Shown piece by piece: positions 54,426 through 63,173 of a DNA stretch of 64,000 bases (position 1 is the stretch's first letter; each line of letters begins with the position of its first letter). Position numbers and translations under genes: made by a program. The notes under the pieces were generated by a model, which had not been told where the DNA came from, ran no database searches, and saw only the letters and a list, made by a program, of their open reading frames with translations. Source of the stretch: Clostridium disporicum. Lineage in GTDB: Bacteria > Bacillota > Clostridia > Clostridiales > Clostridiaceae. The stretch lies in assembly GCF_001405015.1 (NCBI RefSeq), contig NZ_CYZX01000003.1, forward strand, positions 124,001 through 188,000. The letters are read 5' to 3'.

Positions 54426-55073
54426 CTATTTCTTAGGAACGTCTTCCCAATCTTTTAAAAATTTTTCTATTCCTATATCAGTTAATGGATGTTTAGTCAT
54501 TTGAATTATTACTTTATAAGGAACTGTTGCTATATGAGCTCCACATCTCGCTGCTTTAGTAACATGAATTGGACTTCTTATACTTGCAGCAATTATTTCT
54601 GTTTTTATATCATGTATCTCAAATATCTCAACAATTTCTTTTATTAATTCAATTCCATCCATGCCTATATCATCTAATCTTCCTAGGAAAGGGCTCACAT
54701 AAGTAGCTCCTGCCCTTGCAGCAAGTAATGCTTGTGCTGCAGAAAAAATAAGAGTTACATTTGTTTTTACCCCTTTAGATGATAATATTTTTGTAGCCTT
54801 TAACCCCTCTTCAGTCATTGGAATCTTAATTACTATATTTTTATGAATTTTTACAAGTTCATCTGCTTCTTTAACCATTCCTTCTGCTTCTGTACTTACA
54901 ACTTCAGCACTAATAGGTCCATCAACTATATTTGTTATTTCTGTAATAACCTCTTTAAAATCTCTTCCTGATTTTGCAATTAAGGATGGATTTGTAGTTA
55001 CTCCACATATAACTCCCATATCATTAGCTTTTTTAATCTCTTCAACTATAGCCGTATCTATAAATAGCTTCAT
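54426..55073 (-). CDS. fsa: Fructose-6-phosphate aldolase / transaldolase-like protein
   Basis: This 215-residue enzyme is the short transaldolase/FSA type. The N-terminal MKLFIDTAIVEEIKKAND, GVTTNPSLIAKSGRD and the Schiff-base lysine in IVIKIPMT (about residue 85) are all present. NVTLIFSAAQALLAARAGATYVSPFLGRLDDIG continues the TIM barrel. The family joins FSA and small transaldolases, which cannot be distinguished by eye. AAGGGAGGAG lies before the ATG. It is a single gene of the pentose/hexose phosphate pathway. Confidence 0.9.
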   Translation of the reverse strand: MKLFIDTAIVEEIKKANDMGVICGVTTNPSLIAKSGRDFKEVITEITNIVDGPISAEVVSTEAEGMVKEADELVKIHKNIVIKIPMTEEGLKATKILSSKGVKTNVTLIFSAAQALLAARAGATYVSPFLGRLDDIGMDGIELIKEIVEIFEIHDIKTEIIAASIRSPIHVTKAARCGAHIATVPYKVIIQMTKHPLTDIGIEKFLKDWEDVPKK

Positions 55074-55225
55074 TCTAACTCCTCCCTTGAATTAACTTTA
55101 ATAATTCAATTACAATATATGCAAATACAATAACTTTATACTGAATTCTTGACTTTATAATCCATTATATATTTTATGCATATAGTATACTTACATATAT
55201 ATCTCATTAACTAATCTCTAAAACT

Positions 55226-57136
55226 TTAACCCATATCATATGATTTTATTTCATTTCTAATCCTATCTATGAATCCATCTAATTCTACAGAACCTTCATC
55301 TCCATTTTTTCTGCTTCTTAAAGCTATATTTTGATTTTCCACTTCTTTTTCTCCAACTATAACTATATATGGTACTCTTTCATTTCTTGCTTCTCTTATC
55401 TTATAACCTATTTTTTCAGCACGTAAATCTTCTTCAACCCTTATGCCATTATCTAATAATTTATTTTTTACTTCACTTGCATAATCATTAAACTTATCCG
55501 ATATAGGTAAAATCTTAACTTGCACCGGAGCAAGCCATGTTGGGAATTTACCTGCAAAATGCTCAATTAATATTCCAATAAATCTTTCTATACTTCCAAA
55601 GATTACTCTATGGATAACTATAGGTCTATGCTTCTCCCCATCACTACCTATATAATCAAGTTCAAATCTTTGTGGTAACTGGAAATCTAATTGTATTGTT
55701 CCACATTGCCATGTTCTACCTAAGCTATCTTGAAGATGAAAATCTATCTTTGGTCCATAAAAGGCTCCATCACCTTCATTTATTTTATATGGTAAATTTA
55801 ATTCATCTAGAGCTCCTTTTAATGACCCCTCAGCCATATTCCAATCTTCATCACTTCCCATCGAGTCTTCTGGCCTTGTAGAAAGCTCAACATTATATTT
55901 AAATCCAAATTTTGAATATACTTCATCAATAAGCTCTACGACACCTTTTATTTCAGATTTTATTTGTTCAGGTAACATAAAAATATGCGCATCATCTTGA
56001 GTAAAAGCTCTAACTCTCATAAGTCCATGTAAAGCACCTGAAAGTTCATGTCTATGAACTCTTCCCAGTTCACCTAACCTCATTGGAAAATCTCTATATG
56101 AATGGACTTCTGATTTATAAACAAGCATTCCACCTGGACAATTCATTGGCTTTAATGCAAATTCCTCTTCATCAATAATTGAAGTATACATATTTTCTTT
56201 ATAGTGATACCAATGTCCTGATGTTTCCCAAAGCTTCTTGTTCAACATTATTGGAGTTTCAATTTCTACATATCCAGCTTTCTGATGAACTTCTCTCCAA
56301 TAATTTATTAAAGTATTTTTTAAAACAACTCCTTTAGGTAAGAAAAATGGGAATCCTGGCCCCTCTTCTACAAAAGTAAACAGTTTTAAATCTTTCCCTA
56401 ACTTTCTATGATCTCTCTTCTTTGCTTCCTCTAAATTATGAAGATAAGTTTTTAGCTCATCTTTGCTTGCAAAGGCCACACCATAAACCCTTTGAAGCAT
56501 TTTATTTTTTTCATTTCCTCTCCAATAAGCACCTGCTACGGAAGTTAATTTAAATGCTTTTATATACTTAGTTGAATAAATATGAGGCCCTCTACAAAGG
56601 TCAATAAATTCACCTTGCTTATATAAAGATATTTTTTCTCCCTCTGGTAAATCACTTATAAGTTCTACCTTATAATCTTCACCTCTGTCTTTCATAAGCT
56701 TTAAAGCTTCTTCTCTTGATATATCCACTCTTTCAAAACTTAGGTTTTCAGAAATAATATTATTAATTTCTTTTTCAATTTTATTTAAATCTTCTGCTGT
56801 TAACGGTTCTTCTATATCAAAATCATAATAAAACCCATTATCTATTGATGGCCCTATTGCTAATTTTACATTCTTAAATACTCTCTTAACTGCTTGAGCC
56901 ATAACATGTGAAGTAGAATGTCTCATAACTTCAACTGCTTTCTCATCTTCAAATGTTAAAATGTTTACCTCATCATTATTTTTCAACTTATAACTTAAAT
57001 CAACTAAGGTTCCATTTACTTCACCTACCACTGCTGATTTAGCTAGATTCTTGCTTAGTGATTTTGCAAGTTCATAAATATTAGAACCTTCTTGGACTTC
57101 TCTTACTGATCCATCTTTTAATTTTACGTTAATCAT
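55226..57136 (-). CDS. thrS: Threonyl-tRNA synthetase
   Basis: This 636-residue cytosolic enzyme charges tRNA-Thr. It has an N-terminal TGS domain (1-60), an editing domain with HSTSHVMAQ (about 73-81), the class II core (motif 1 near GYVEIETPIMLNK, motif 2 near ALHGLMRVRAFTQDDAHIF, motif 3 FGSIERFIGILIEHF) and an anticodon-binding C-terminus (PIVIHR... LAPVQVKILPISDKF). Zinc-binding Cys in PMNCPGGM is present. AAGGAGGTAGAGGT precedes the ATG. It is controlled by a T-box leader. Confidence 0.97.
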   Translation of the reverse strand: MINVKLKDGSVREVQEGSNIYELAKSLSKNLAKSAVVGEVNGTLVDLSYKLKNNDEVNILTFEDEKAVEVMRHSTSHVMAQAVKRVFKNVKLAIGPSIDNGFYYDFDIEEPLTAEDLNKIEKEINNIISENLSFERVDISREEALKLMKDRGEDYKVELISDLPEGEKISLYKQGEFIDLCRGPHIYSTKYIKAFKLTSVAGAYWRGNEKNKMLQRVYGVAFASKDELKTYLHNLEEAKKRDHRKLGKDLKLFTFVEEGPGFPFFLPKGVVLKNTLINYWREVHQKAGYVEIETPIMLNKKLWETSGHWYHYKENMYTSIIDEEEFALKPMNCPGGMLVYKSEVHSYRDFPMRLGELGRVHRHELSGALHGLMRVRAFTQDDAHIFMLPEQIKSEIKGVVELIDEVYSKFGFKYNVELSTRPEDSMGSDEDWNMAEGSLKGALDELNLPYKINEGDGAFYGPKIDFHLQDSLGRTWQCGTIQLDFQLPQRFELDYIGSDGEKHRPIVIHRVIFGSIERFIGILIEHFAGKFPTWLAPVQVKILPISDKFNDYASEVKNKLLDNGIRVEEDLRAEKIGYKIREARNERVPYIVIVGEKEVENQNIALRSRKNGDEGSVELDGFIDRIRNEIKSYDMG

Positions 57137-57168
57137 ACCTCTACCTCCTTAAGTGAGATTAAAAATTT

Positions 57169-57232
57169 CGCCCACAGGGCGCACATGTAATTTGTTTAAT
57201 CGAACTTACACCTTCGATTCTAGGAGAAGGTG
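57169..57232 (-). promoter_or_regulatory. Second hairpin pair between the T-box and thrS
   Basis: Two hairpins lie between the T-box terminator and thrS: CACCTTC (57209-57215) with GAAGGTG (57226-57232), and CGCCC (57169-57173) with GGGCG (57177-57181). The second is followed on the minus strand by AAATTTTT, like a weak terminator. Their role is unknown. Confidence 0.45.
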
Positions 57233-57254
57233 ATTCCTATATTAATTTAAAATA

Positions 57255-57506
57255 AAAAAACATCCATCCCTAACCTTGGGACGAATGTTTACATACGTGG
57301 TTCCACCCAAATTGAATTACTACAATTCAATTCATCTCTTAAAATTTAACGATTTTCACCGATGATATTTCACCTTTAGACTACTAAACCATAGCTCCAG
57401 GGTAGTTTTCTTATAGTCATATTTAAGAATGCTTACAGCCGGCGACATTCTCTCTCTTCAAACTGTGCTCTATAGTACTCTTCCCTTTCCTTGCCTATAA
57501 ATATTA
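57255..57506 (-). ncRNA. T-box leader riboswitch of thrS (threonine)
   Basis: The minus strand carries the T-box motif GGTGGAACCACG (57296-57307), the universal antiterminator side. A terminator follows, with arms GGGACGAATGT (57278-57288) and ACATCCATCCC (57260-57270) and then TTTTTTT. Upstream sequence contains a Stem I-like region (57420-57500) with a candidate ACC specifier in AAAACTACCCTGGAGC. Uncharged tRNA-Thr would bind the specifier and the T-box and let transcription into thrS proceed. Confidence 0.9.
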
Positions 57507-57512
57507 AAACTA

Positions 57513-57541
57513 ATATTATCACTTTTACAATATTTTGTAAA
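57513..57541 (-). promoter_or_regulatory. Promoter of the thrS leader
   Basis: On the minus strand TTTACA (57536-57541) and TAATAT (57513-57518) are 17 bp apart, placing the start near 57506, at the beginning of the T-box. Confidence 0.65.
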
Positions 57542-57590
57542 TATATATTTTTAAATATTTTATGTTTTAACACCTAATTTTATTCAAAAA

Positions 57591-57617
57591 AGAAGTCGCA
57601 CCTTTAATACGACTTCT
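57591..57617 (-). terminator. Terminator after the ComEC-like lipoprotein gene
   Basis: AGAAGTCG (57591-57598) pairs with CGACTTCT (57610-57617); the minus strand continues with TTTTTTG. It overlaps the region just after the stop codon. Confidence 0.75.
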
Positions 57618-57620
57618 CTA

Positions 57621-58493
57621 TTAAAACTCTGCTATCTCTATTGTTCCATCTTGTAAAACTGTAAATGTTATTCCTCTATCATAATCTTCAGTTATATAAA
57701 TCTCTGAATTACTTAATGCTTTTCTAACCCTTTTACTAGCAGAATTAGTATCTACTGTAGTATCTGTTGTAATAACTGAATACTTTGGAGAAACAGCTAT
57801 TGCAAATTCATCTGATGTAGCATCCTTATTTCCATGATTTCCAACCTTTAATATATCACTAGAAAGATCTACCCCAGCATCCATAAGTGTCTTTTCCTCT
57901 GCAAACTGCATATCTCCAGTAAACAAGAAAGTCTTCCCATTTACTACAAGCTTCATTACAAGTGAATTATCGTTATCGTCATCTTCATTTAACACCAAAG
58001 GTCCAATTACATCAAAATAAATATCATCTGTAATCTTAACCTTATCTCCAGCATTTAATTTTGTTATTGGTAGATAAAGATCCTCTGATAAATTATCTAT
58101 TTTATTTTCACCATTCTTTTTATTTTCAGATATTTCTGCTCTGTACATCATCTCTATATCATAAGCTGCTGCAACTGCTTCCATACCACCAATATGATCT
58201 TTATGTGTATGAGTTAAAAATACTCCATCTAAAGTATCTACATCTTTTGCTTTAAGGCCCTCTAGAAGCATTTCTGAATTTTCCTCTAGTCCAGTATCTA
58301 TAAGATAATTCTTATCATCAATTTGAACTAAAATAGCATCTCCTTTACCTACGTTTATGTATGAAACATTAACATTTTCTGCTTTACTAGATATATTGGA
58401 TAAACTATTCTCTTTATTTTTCCCACACCCAACTAATACAAATATCATAAAAAAACTACTTAATATTTTAAAAATGCTTTTCTTATTATTCAT
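57621..58493 (-). CDS. Lipoprotein with ComEC/Rec2-like metallo-beta-lactamase domain
   Basis: This 290-residue secreted lipoprotein has a signal ending in FVLVGCGKN, with the lipobox Cys near residue 23. A metallo-beta-lactamase fold follows, with the zinc motif THTHKDHIGGMEA (about 100-112) and the later aspartate in FLFTGDMQFAEEKTL. This matches the MBL domain of ComEC/Rec2 DNA-uptake proteins without the membrane channel. It may be an extracellular nuclease or hydrolase. The frame extends to a TTG 3 nt upstream; the ATG at 58493 follows GGAGAATTTTG. Confidence 0.88.
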   Translation of the reverse strand: MNNKKSIFKILSSFFMIFVLVGCGKNKENSLSNISSKAENVNVSYINVGKGDAILVQIDDKNYLIDTGLEENSEMLLEGLKAKDVDTLDGVFLTHTHKDHIGGMEAVAAAYDIEMMYRAEISENKKNGENKIDNLSEDLYLPITKLNAGDKVKITDDIYFDVIGPLVLNEDDDNDNSLVMKLVVNGKTFLFTGDMQFAEEKTLMDAGVDLSSDILKVGNHGNKDATSDEFAIAVSPKYSVITTDTTVDTNSASKRVRKALSNSEIYITEDYDRGITFTVLQDGTIEIAEF

Positions 58494-58523
58494 CAAAATT
58501 CTCCTCTCTTAAATTACTTCAAC

Positions 58524-59408
58524 TTATTTTTCATAAGCTAATTTATAATGCTTTCGATATTGAAGTGGAGTCATCTTATATTGTTTTTTAAATACTCTAT
58601 AAAAATAACTTTTTTCTTTAAAACCAATCATTTCAACGATATTTTGTACAGTCAAATTTGTAGTAACTAACAACCATCTAGCTTTTTCCAACTTTATTTC
58701 TAATAGCTTTTCAGAAAATTGGCAATTAGCTAATACTTTAAATCTTACCGAAAAATATGTGGGATTAAAATTAAAATGTTCTGCCATAGACCTAAGAGTT
58801 ACTGTTGAATAATTATCTACCATATACTTAAGCCACTTTCCAATATCATAATCCTTCATCATACTAGACTCACTTATTATTAGTGCCTCTTGATGGACCT
58901 TATGTAAATTAGTTAAAAATAAAATCAAAGAAGCTTTTACTAATTTATAATTTTCTTCATCGTTACTACTTAGCTCATATAATAATATATTTAAATATGT
59001 CTTAACTACCTCTTGCATAGTTATATCAAATAGCAAATATTCCATTTGAGATGTATCTAATCTTAAAAAATCATATAATATTGGACAATCTGCCATTTGC
59101 GCTATTAATTGAGTAGTTATAAACTCTTTCTTTAACTTTACAAAGCAAATCTCATTCTTATCTTTAATATTATATTTTATTTCCCCTACTTGCTTCAGTA
59201 ATATAATATTACCACTAAACAAGTTAATAACTTTAGAATCTATAGTTATACTTCCTTGTCCAAAAGCTACTATCAAAATTATATCTCCTTTTTCATTTGA
59301 TAATATACCTTCTTCACCTTCAATTAATCTTATATTATAAATTCCATTTTTATTTTCTTTTTTATTTCTTATTTTATTTAAAACACTTTTAACTTCCATA
59401 GTTTTCAT
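58524..59408 (-). CDS. AraC family transcriptional regulator
   Basis: This 294-residue regulator has an N-terminal ligand-binding region (1-180) without a clear cupin signature and a C-terminal AraC double HTH (VTLRSMAEHFNFNPTYFSVRFKV and LTVQNIVEMIGFKEKSYFYRVFKKQYKMTPLQYRKH). It lies divergent from the flavoprotein lipoprotein gene at 59.6 kb, so it probably regulates it. An ATG 9 nt later is a possible start. Ligand unknown. Confidence 0.9.
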   Translation of the reverse strand: MKTMEVKSVLNKIRNKKENKNGIYNIRLIEGEEGILSNEKGDIILIVAFGQGSITIDSKVINLFSGNIILLKQVGEIKYNIKDKNEICFVKLKKEFITTQLIAQMADCPILYDFLRLDTSQMEYLLFDITMQEVVKTYLNILLYELSSNDEENYKLVKASLILFLTNLHKVHQEALIISESSMMKDYDIGKWLKYMVDNYSTVTLRSMAEHFNFNPTYFSVRFKVLANCQFSEKLLEIKLEKARWLLVTTNLTVQNIVEMIGFKEKSYFYRVFKKQYKMTPLQYRKHYKLAYEK

Positions 59409-59654
59409 TACCGCTTTCTATATAAAAGTTTTATTCTTAGCTATATAAAATCTATTATATTTTTATTAACTTAATATTACCTTAATCATTTTATTACCAT
59501 AACATAATTAGAATATTATTAAAATATCACATCTTTCAATTCTTAAAATAAACCACTTTTTCTGCAAAATGCATCATCTTCTTTTAACTTTTTTATACTG
59601 TTATACTTTTTCTTGTTAGTTAAAGATATAACAATGAATGGGGGAAACACTAAA

Positions 59655-61556
59655 ATGATAAGAAAAAAATTAAGTATGCTATTAGCAACAGCTTTAGTTT
59701 TTGCTATGAGTACAAGCCTTTTTGTTGGTTGTAGCTCAAATAATACTGGTTCTAAATCAACTGCAAAAGCTGGTACTTATACAGCAACTGAAAAAGGATT
59801 TGGTGGAGATGTTACAGTTAATGTAACTATTGCTGAAGATGGAAGCATCGAAAGTATTGATGTTACTGCTGACTCTGAAACTCCTGATATCGGTGGTAAA
59901 GCTGCTCCTCAATTAGCAGAAACTATAGTAAATAATCAAAGCTTAGCTGTTGATACAGTAAGTGGTGCAACTGTTACAAGCACAGCTGTAATTACAGCAA
60001 TAACTAACGCTTTAACTGAAGCTGGTGCTGATATAGATGCATTAAAAAATGCTGAAACTGCTAAGAAAGGTGAAAATGAAGAAGCTACTGTTGACGTTGT
60101 TGTAGTTGGTGCTGGTGGTTCTGGTACTGCTGCTGCTTTAGCTGCTGCCGAAGCTGGACTTAACGTAATGGTTATAGAGAAAACTGCTTCAGCTGGTGGT
60201 AATACAAAAATTTCTTCTGGATTCTTCGCTGTTGATACAGAGCTTTTAAAAGAAGATGGATATGATCTTTCTGTAGATAAAGCAGTTCAAGATTTAATGG
60301 AATTTAACCAATACTTATCAAACGGTACAATCGTAAGAAAGATTGTTGAAAACGCTGGTGATACAGTTGAATGGTTACAAGGATATGGGGTTGATTTCTA
60401 TATTCCAGAAACTACAACTCAATTAGCTCACGAAGATGACGTTTATAAGTGGAAAACTTATCACAAATATAAAGATAATGCCGTAGCATATGAAAATATG
60501 TATGCTAATTTAGATAACATGGGTGCTGATGTACGTTACAATACTTCTCTTGAAACTATAATCAAGAATGACGAAGGTGTTGTTACAGGTATAACAGCTA
60601 CTAAAGCTGATGGTGGTACTTTAACAGTTAACGCTAAAGCAACTATCATCTGTACTGGTGGATATGGTGCTGATGCTGAAAAAACTGCTGAAGCTTTAAA
60701 ATCTGATTTATTTAACTCTCTTGGTATGCCAAATGCTGGAGAAGGTATAGAAGCTATCGAAGCTGTTGGTGGATACGACCTAGATGCAACTCCACTTTTA
60801 CATGCTTGTCAATTTGCAGAATCAGAAGTTAAACAAGATTCAGCTGGTGAAAACCTTGCTGGTTTCTCTGATACAAGCTTAACTCAAGTATTAAATACTC
60901 CATTATTATGGGTAGACCAAACTGGTAGCCGTTTCACTAACGAAGATGTTGTTTATGATACAGCATTCTGGGCAAACGCTGCTTACACTGTTGGTGGAAA
61001 ATACTACATCATAGTAGATGAAGCTACATTAAAATCTTTCTCTGAAGGAACTAAATTAACAGTTTCTCAAGCTGGTCCTGGTGCAAAAATGGATCTTGAT
61101 GATTTCGTTGCATTAGCAGATGCATCTGTTGAAGCTGGTACTGCATTTAAAGGTGCTACTTTAGAAGAATTAGCTGAAAAAGCTGGTATGGATGCTGAAG
61201 ATTTAAAAGCTACTGTTGAAAGATATAACACTATGGTTAAAAACGGTAAAGATACTGATTTCGGTAAAGCAAGTGAATCATTAGCTTACTCTGTAGAATC
61301 AGGTAACTTCTATGCTTTTGATGTAAGAGGTGTATTCCTTGGAACTATCGGTGGAGTTAAAGTTGATGAAAACATGCAAGTTATGAACACTAACTACGAG
61401 TTCATCCCTGGATTATATGCAGCTGGAGCAACTGCTGGTGGATACTACACTGGTGTTGGATACCCTCCATATGAAGGATTAGCATCTGGATTTGCTTATA
61501 CTTCTGGTAGAATAGCTGGTATGAGCGCTGTAGATTATGTTAACTCTTTAAAATAG
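59655..61556 (+). CDS. Flavinylated fumarate/urocanate reductase-like lipoprotein
   Basis: This secreted lipoprotein of 633 residues has a signal peptide ending in TSLFVGCSS. An FMN_bind domain follows, with the covalent-FMN box DTVSGATVTST (about 106-116). The FAD-dependent flavocytochrome c reductase core has VDVVVVGAGGSGTAAALAAA and IEKTASAGGNTKISSGFF. The C-terminal motif GVKVDENMQVM, GLYAAGATAGG closes FAD binding. It is like extracellular fumarate or urocanate reductases, which get electrons through flavins. The frame extends to 59613 but the ribosome site GGGGGA lies inside that extension. It is divergent from AraC. Confidence 0.9.
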   Translation: MIRKKLSMLLATALVFAMSTSLFVGCSSNNTGSKSTAKAGTYTATEKGFGGDVTVNVTIAEDGSIESIDVTADSETPDIGGKAAPQLAETIVNNQSLAVDTVSGATVTSTAVITAITNALTEAGADIDALKNAETAKKGENEEATVDVVVVGAGGSGTAAALAAAEAGLNVMVIEKTASAGGNTKISSGFFAVDTELLKEDGYDLSVDKAVQDLMEFNQYLSNGTIVRKIVENAGDTVEWLQGYGVDFYIPETTTQLAHEDDVYKWKTYHKYKDNAVAYENMYANLDNMGADVRYNTSLETIIKNDEGVVTGITATKADGGTLTVNAKATIICTGGYGADAEKTAEALKSDLFNSLGMPNAGEGIEAIEAVGGYDLDATPLLHACQFAESEVKQDSAGENLAGFSDTSLTQVLNTPLLWVDQTGSRFTNEDVVYDTAFWANAAYTVGGKYYIIVDEATLKSFSEGTKLTVSQAGPGAKMDLDDFVALADASVEAGTAFKGATLEELAEKAGMDAEDLKATVERYNTMVKNGKDTDFGKASESLAYSVESGNFYAFDVRGVFLGTIGGVKVDENMQVMNTNYEFIPGLYAAGATAGGYYTGVGYPPYEGLASGFAYTSGRIAGMSAVDYVNSLK

Positions 61557-61601
61557 TTAAAAGCTATAATTTTAACCCCTAAAATATAGTTTTAAATATC
61601 T

Positions 61602-61635
61602 ATCCCCAAATCATTTATTTTAATGATTTGGGGAT
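61602..61635. terminator. Bidirectional terminator after the flavoprotein lipoprotein gene
   Basis: Perfect 14-bp arms ATCCCCAAATCATT (61602-61615) and AATGATTTGGGGAT (61622-61635) enclose six nucleotides, followed by TTTC. It lies between convergent genes. Confidence 0.8.
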
Positions 61636-61653
61636 TTCTTTCATTATGCAGTA

Positions 61654-62481
61654 TTATACATCTAAGTATGTTGTATTAGCAGGAACACCTGATATATCTT
61701 CATTAACATTTAATTCATCAATCTTTTTAATATCTTCACTTGATATATCAAAATCAAATATATCTATATTAGCTTTTATTCTTTCTTCATTTGATGATTT
61801 TGGTATTGGAATTACTCCATTTTGTATGTGCCACCTTAAAGTAATCTGAGCTATACTTTTATTATATTTTTCTGATAACTCTAACATTAATGGTAAAGAT
61901 AATATTTTCCCTCTCATTATAGGTCCCCATGCAACTACCTGAATATTATTTTCATTACAGTACTCAATTGTTTCCTTCTGAGTTTTGCAAGGATGTATCT
62001 CTATTTGATTTACCATAGGCATAATTTTAGCTGTCTTCTTTAATTCTTCTAAATGACCTATCTTAAAATTACATACTCCTATTGCTCTTACTTTTCCTTC
62101 TTTATAAAGATCTTCAAAAGCTCTCCAAGTTTCACTATTTAATTTATTAGGCCAATGAATTAAATATAAATCTAAGTAATCTACACCAAGTTTTTTTATA
62201 GACTTATTGAATGCATTAATTGTTTCCTCATAACCATGGTCATCATTCCAAAGCTTAGTCACAAGAAATATATCTTTTCTATCAATGCCACTTTCAGCTA
62301 TTCCTTTACCAACACCTTCTTCATTTCCATAAAAAGAAGCTGTATCAATCTGTCTATATCCAAGATTAAGTGCTAGCTTGACTTTATCTATTACCTCTTG
62401 TTCTTCTCCAAGCTTATATGTCCCAAAACCAATTGAAGGTATATCAACTCCATTAGATAATTTTCTAACCATACTTTCCAT
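61654..62481 (-). CDS. Aldo/keto reductase (second)
   Basis: This 275-residue NAD(P)H-dependent reductase has the AKR motifs: D and Y in RQIDTASFYGNEEGVG, the catalytic Lys in LVTKLWNDD and His in LYLIHWPNK. GVIPIPKSSNEERIKANIDIFDF is the C-terminal cofactor motif. It follows rpiA by one nucleotide in an operon headed by an RpiR-type regulator. A role in a sugar or pentose pathway is suggested. It is not close enough to the AKR at 13.2 kb to be a recent duplicate. Confidence 0.92.
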   Translation of the reverse strand: MESMVRKLSNGVDIPSIGFGTYKLGEEQEVIDKVKLALNLGYRQIDTASFYGNEEGVGKGIAESGIDRKDIFLVTKLWNDDHGYEETINAFNKSIKKLGVDYLDLYLIHWPNKLNSETWRAFEDLYKEGKVRAIGVCNFKIGHLEELKKTAKIMPMVNQIEIHPCKTQKETIEYCNENNIQVVAWGPIMRGKILSLPLMLELSEKYNKSIAQITLRWHIQNGVIPIPKSSNEERIKANIDIFDFDISSEDIKKIDELNVNEDISGVPANTTYLDV

Positions 62482-62482
62482 A

Positions 62483-63157
62483 TTAATTTACCTCTCTTTC
62501 AATTATTTTTATTTCTGTATCACTGACTACTATTACTTTAGTAGCAATCTTATAAAATAATGACGTATCTACAACACCTACAATTGAATTTAAATCTTCA
62601 TTTAATTTTTCTATACTGCTAATTTTATATTTATCAAAAAAAGCATCAATTAAGAATAATCCATTATCTGATATTGTGATTCCATCCTTTGCTACACTAC
62701 TTCTCATTTTAGGTATTCCGCCTAAATTTCTTATTACCGATTCTACATAACTCTTACTTTCAGGGATTATTTCTAAGACTACAGGATGATTAAATTCTAA
62801 TCTCTTTACAACCTTACTTTCATCTACAAGGAGAACATACTCTTTAGCCATACTTGCAATAATCTTTTCTTTAGTATGAATTCCGCCTCCACTTTTTAAC
62901 GCATTTAATTCTTCATCTACTTCATCACATCCATCAAATGCAATGTCTACACTACTAATTGACCAAGTTGGTAGAACTTGAATACTATTTTCTATACAAA
63001 GACTTGCTGTCTTAAAAGATGGGGTAACTACTTTTACATTTAATCCAGATTCCTTTATATAAGAAATCAAATATCCTATAGTACTTCCCCCTCCAAGTCC
63101 TATTGTCATATTATCTTTTATATAATTTAAAGCTTCCTTTGCACATCTTCTTTTCAC
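62483..63157 (-). CDS. rpiA: Ribose-5-phosphate isomerase A
   Basis: This 224-residue enzyme interconverts ribose 5-phosphate and ribulose 5-phosphate. Conserved motifs are GLGGGSTIGYLI (17-28), AFDGCDEVDEELNALKSGGGIHTKEKI and LVDESKVVKRL; the Asp, Glu and Lys of the active site fit RpiA. The start is GTG, 7 nt after GGAGAG. The gene lies between an RpiR-type regulator and an aldo/keto reductase. Length is typical of RpiA. Confidence 0.92.
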   Translation of the reverse strand: MKRRCAKEALNYIKDNMTIGLGGGSTIGYLISYIKESGLNVKVVTPSFKTASLCIENSIQVLPTWSISSVDIAFDGCDEVDEELNALKSGGGIHTKEKIIASMAKEYVLLVDESKVVKRLEFNHPVVLEIIPESKSYVESVIRNLGGIPKMRSSVAKDGITISDNGLFLIDAFFDKYKISSIEKLNEDLNSIVGVVDTSLFYKIATKVIVVSDTEIKIIEREVN

Positions 63158-63173
63158 TTTTCATCTCTCCTAT

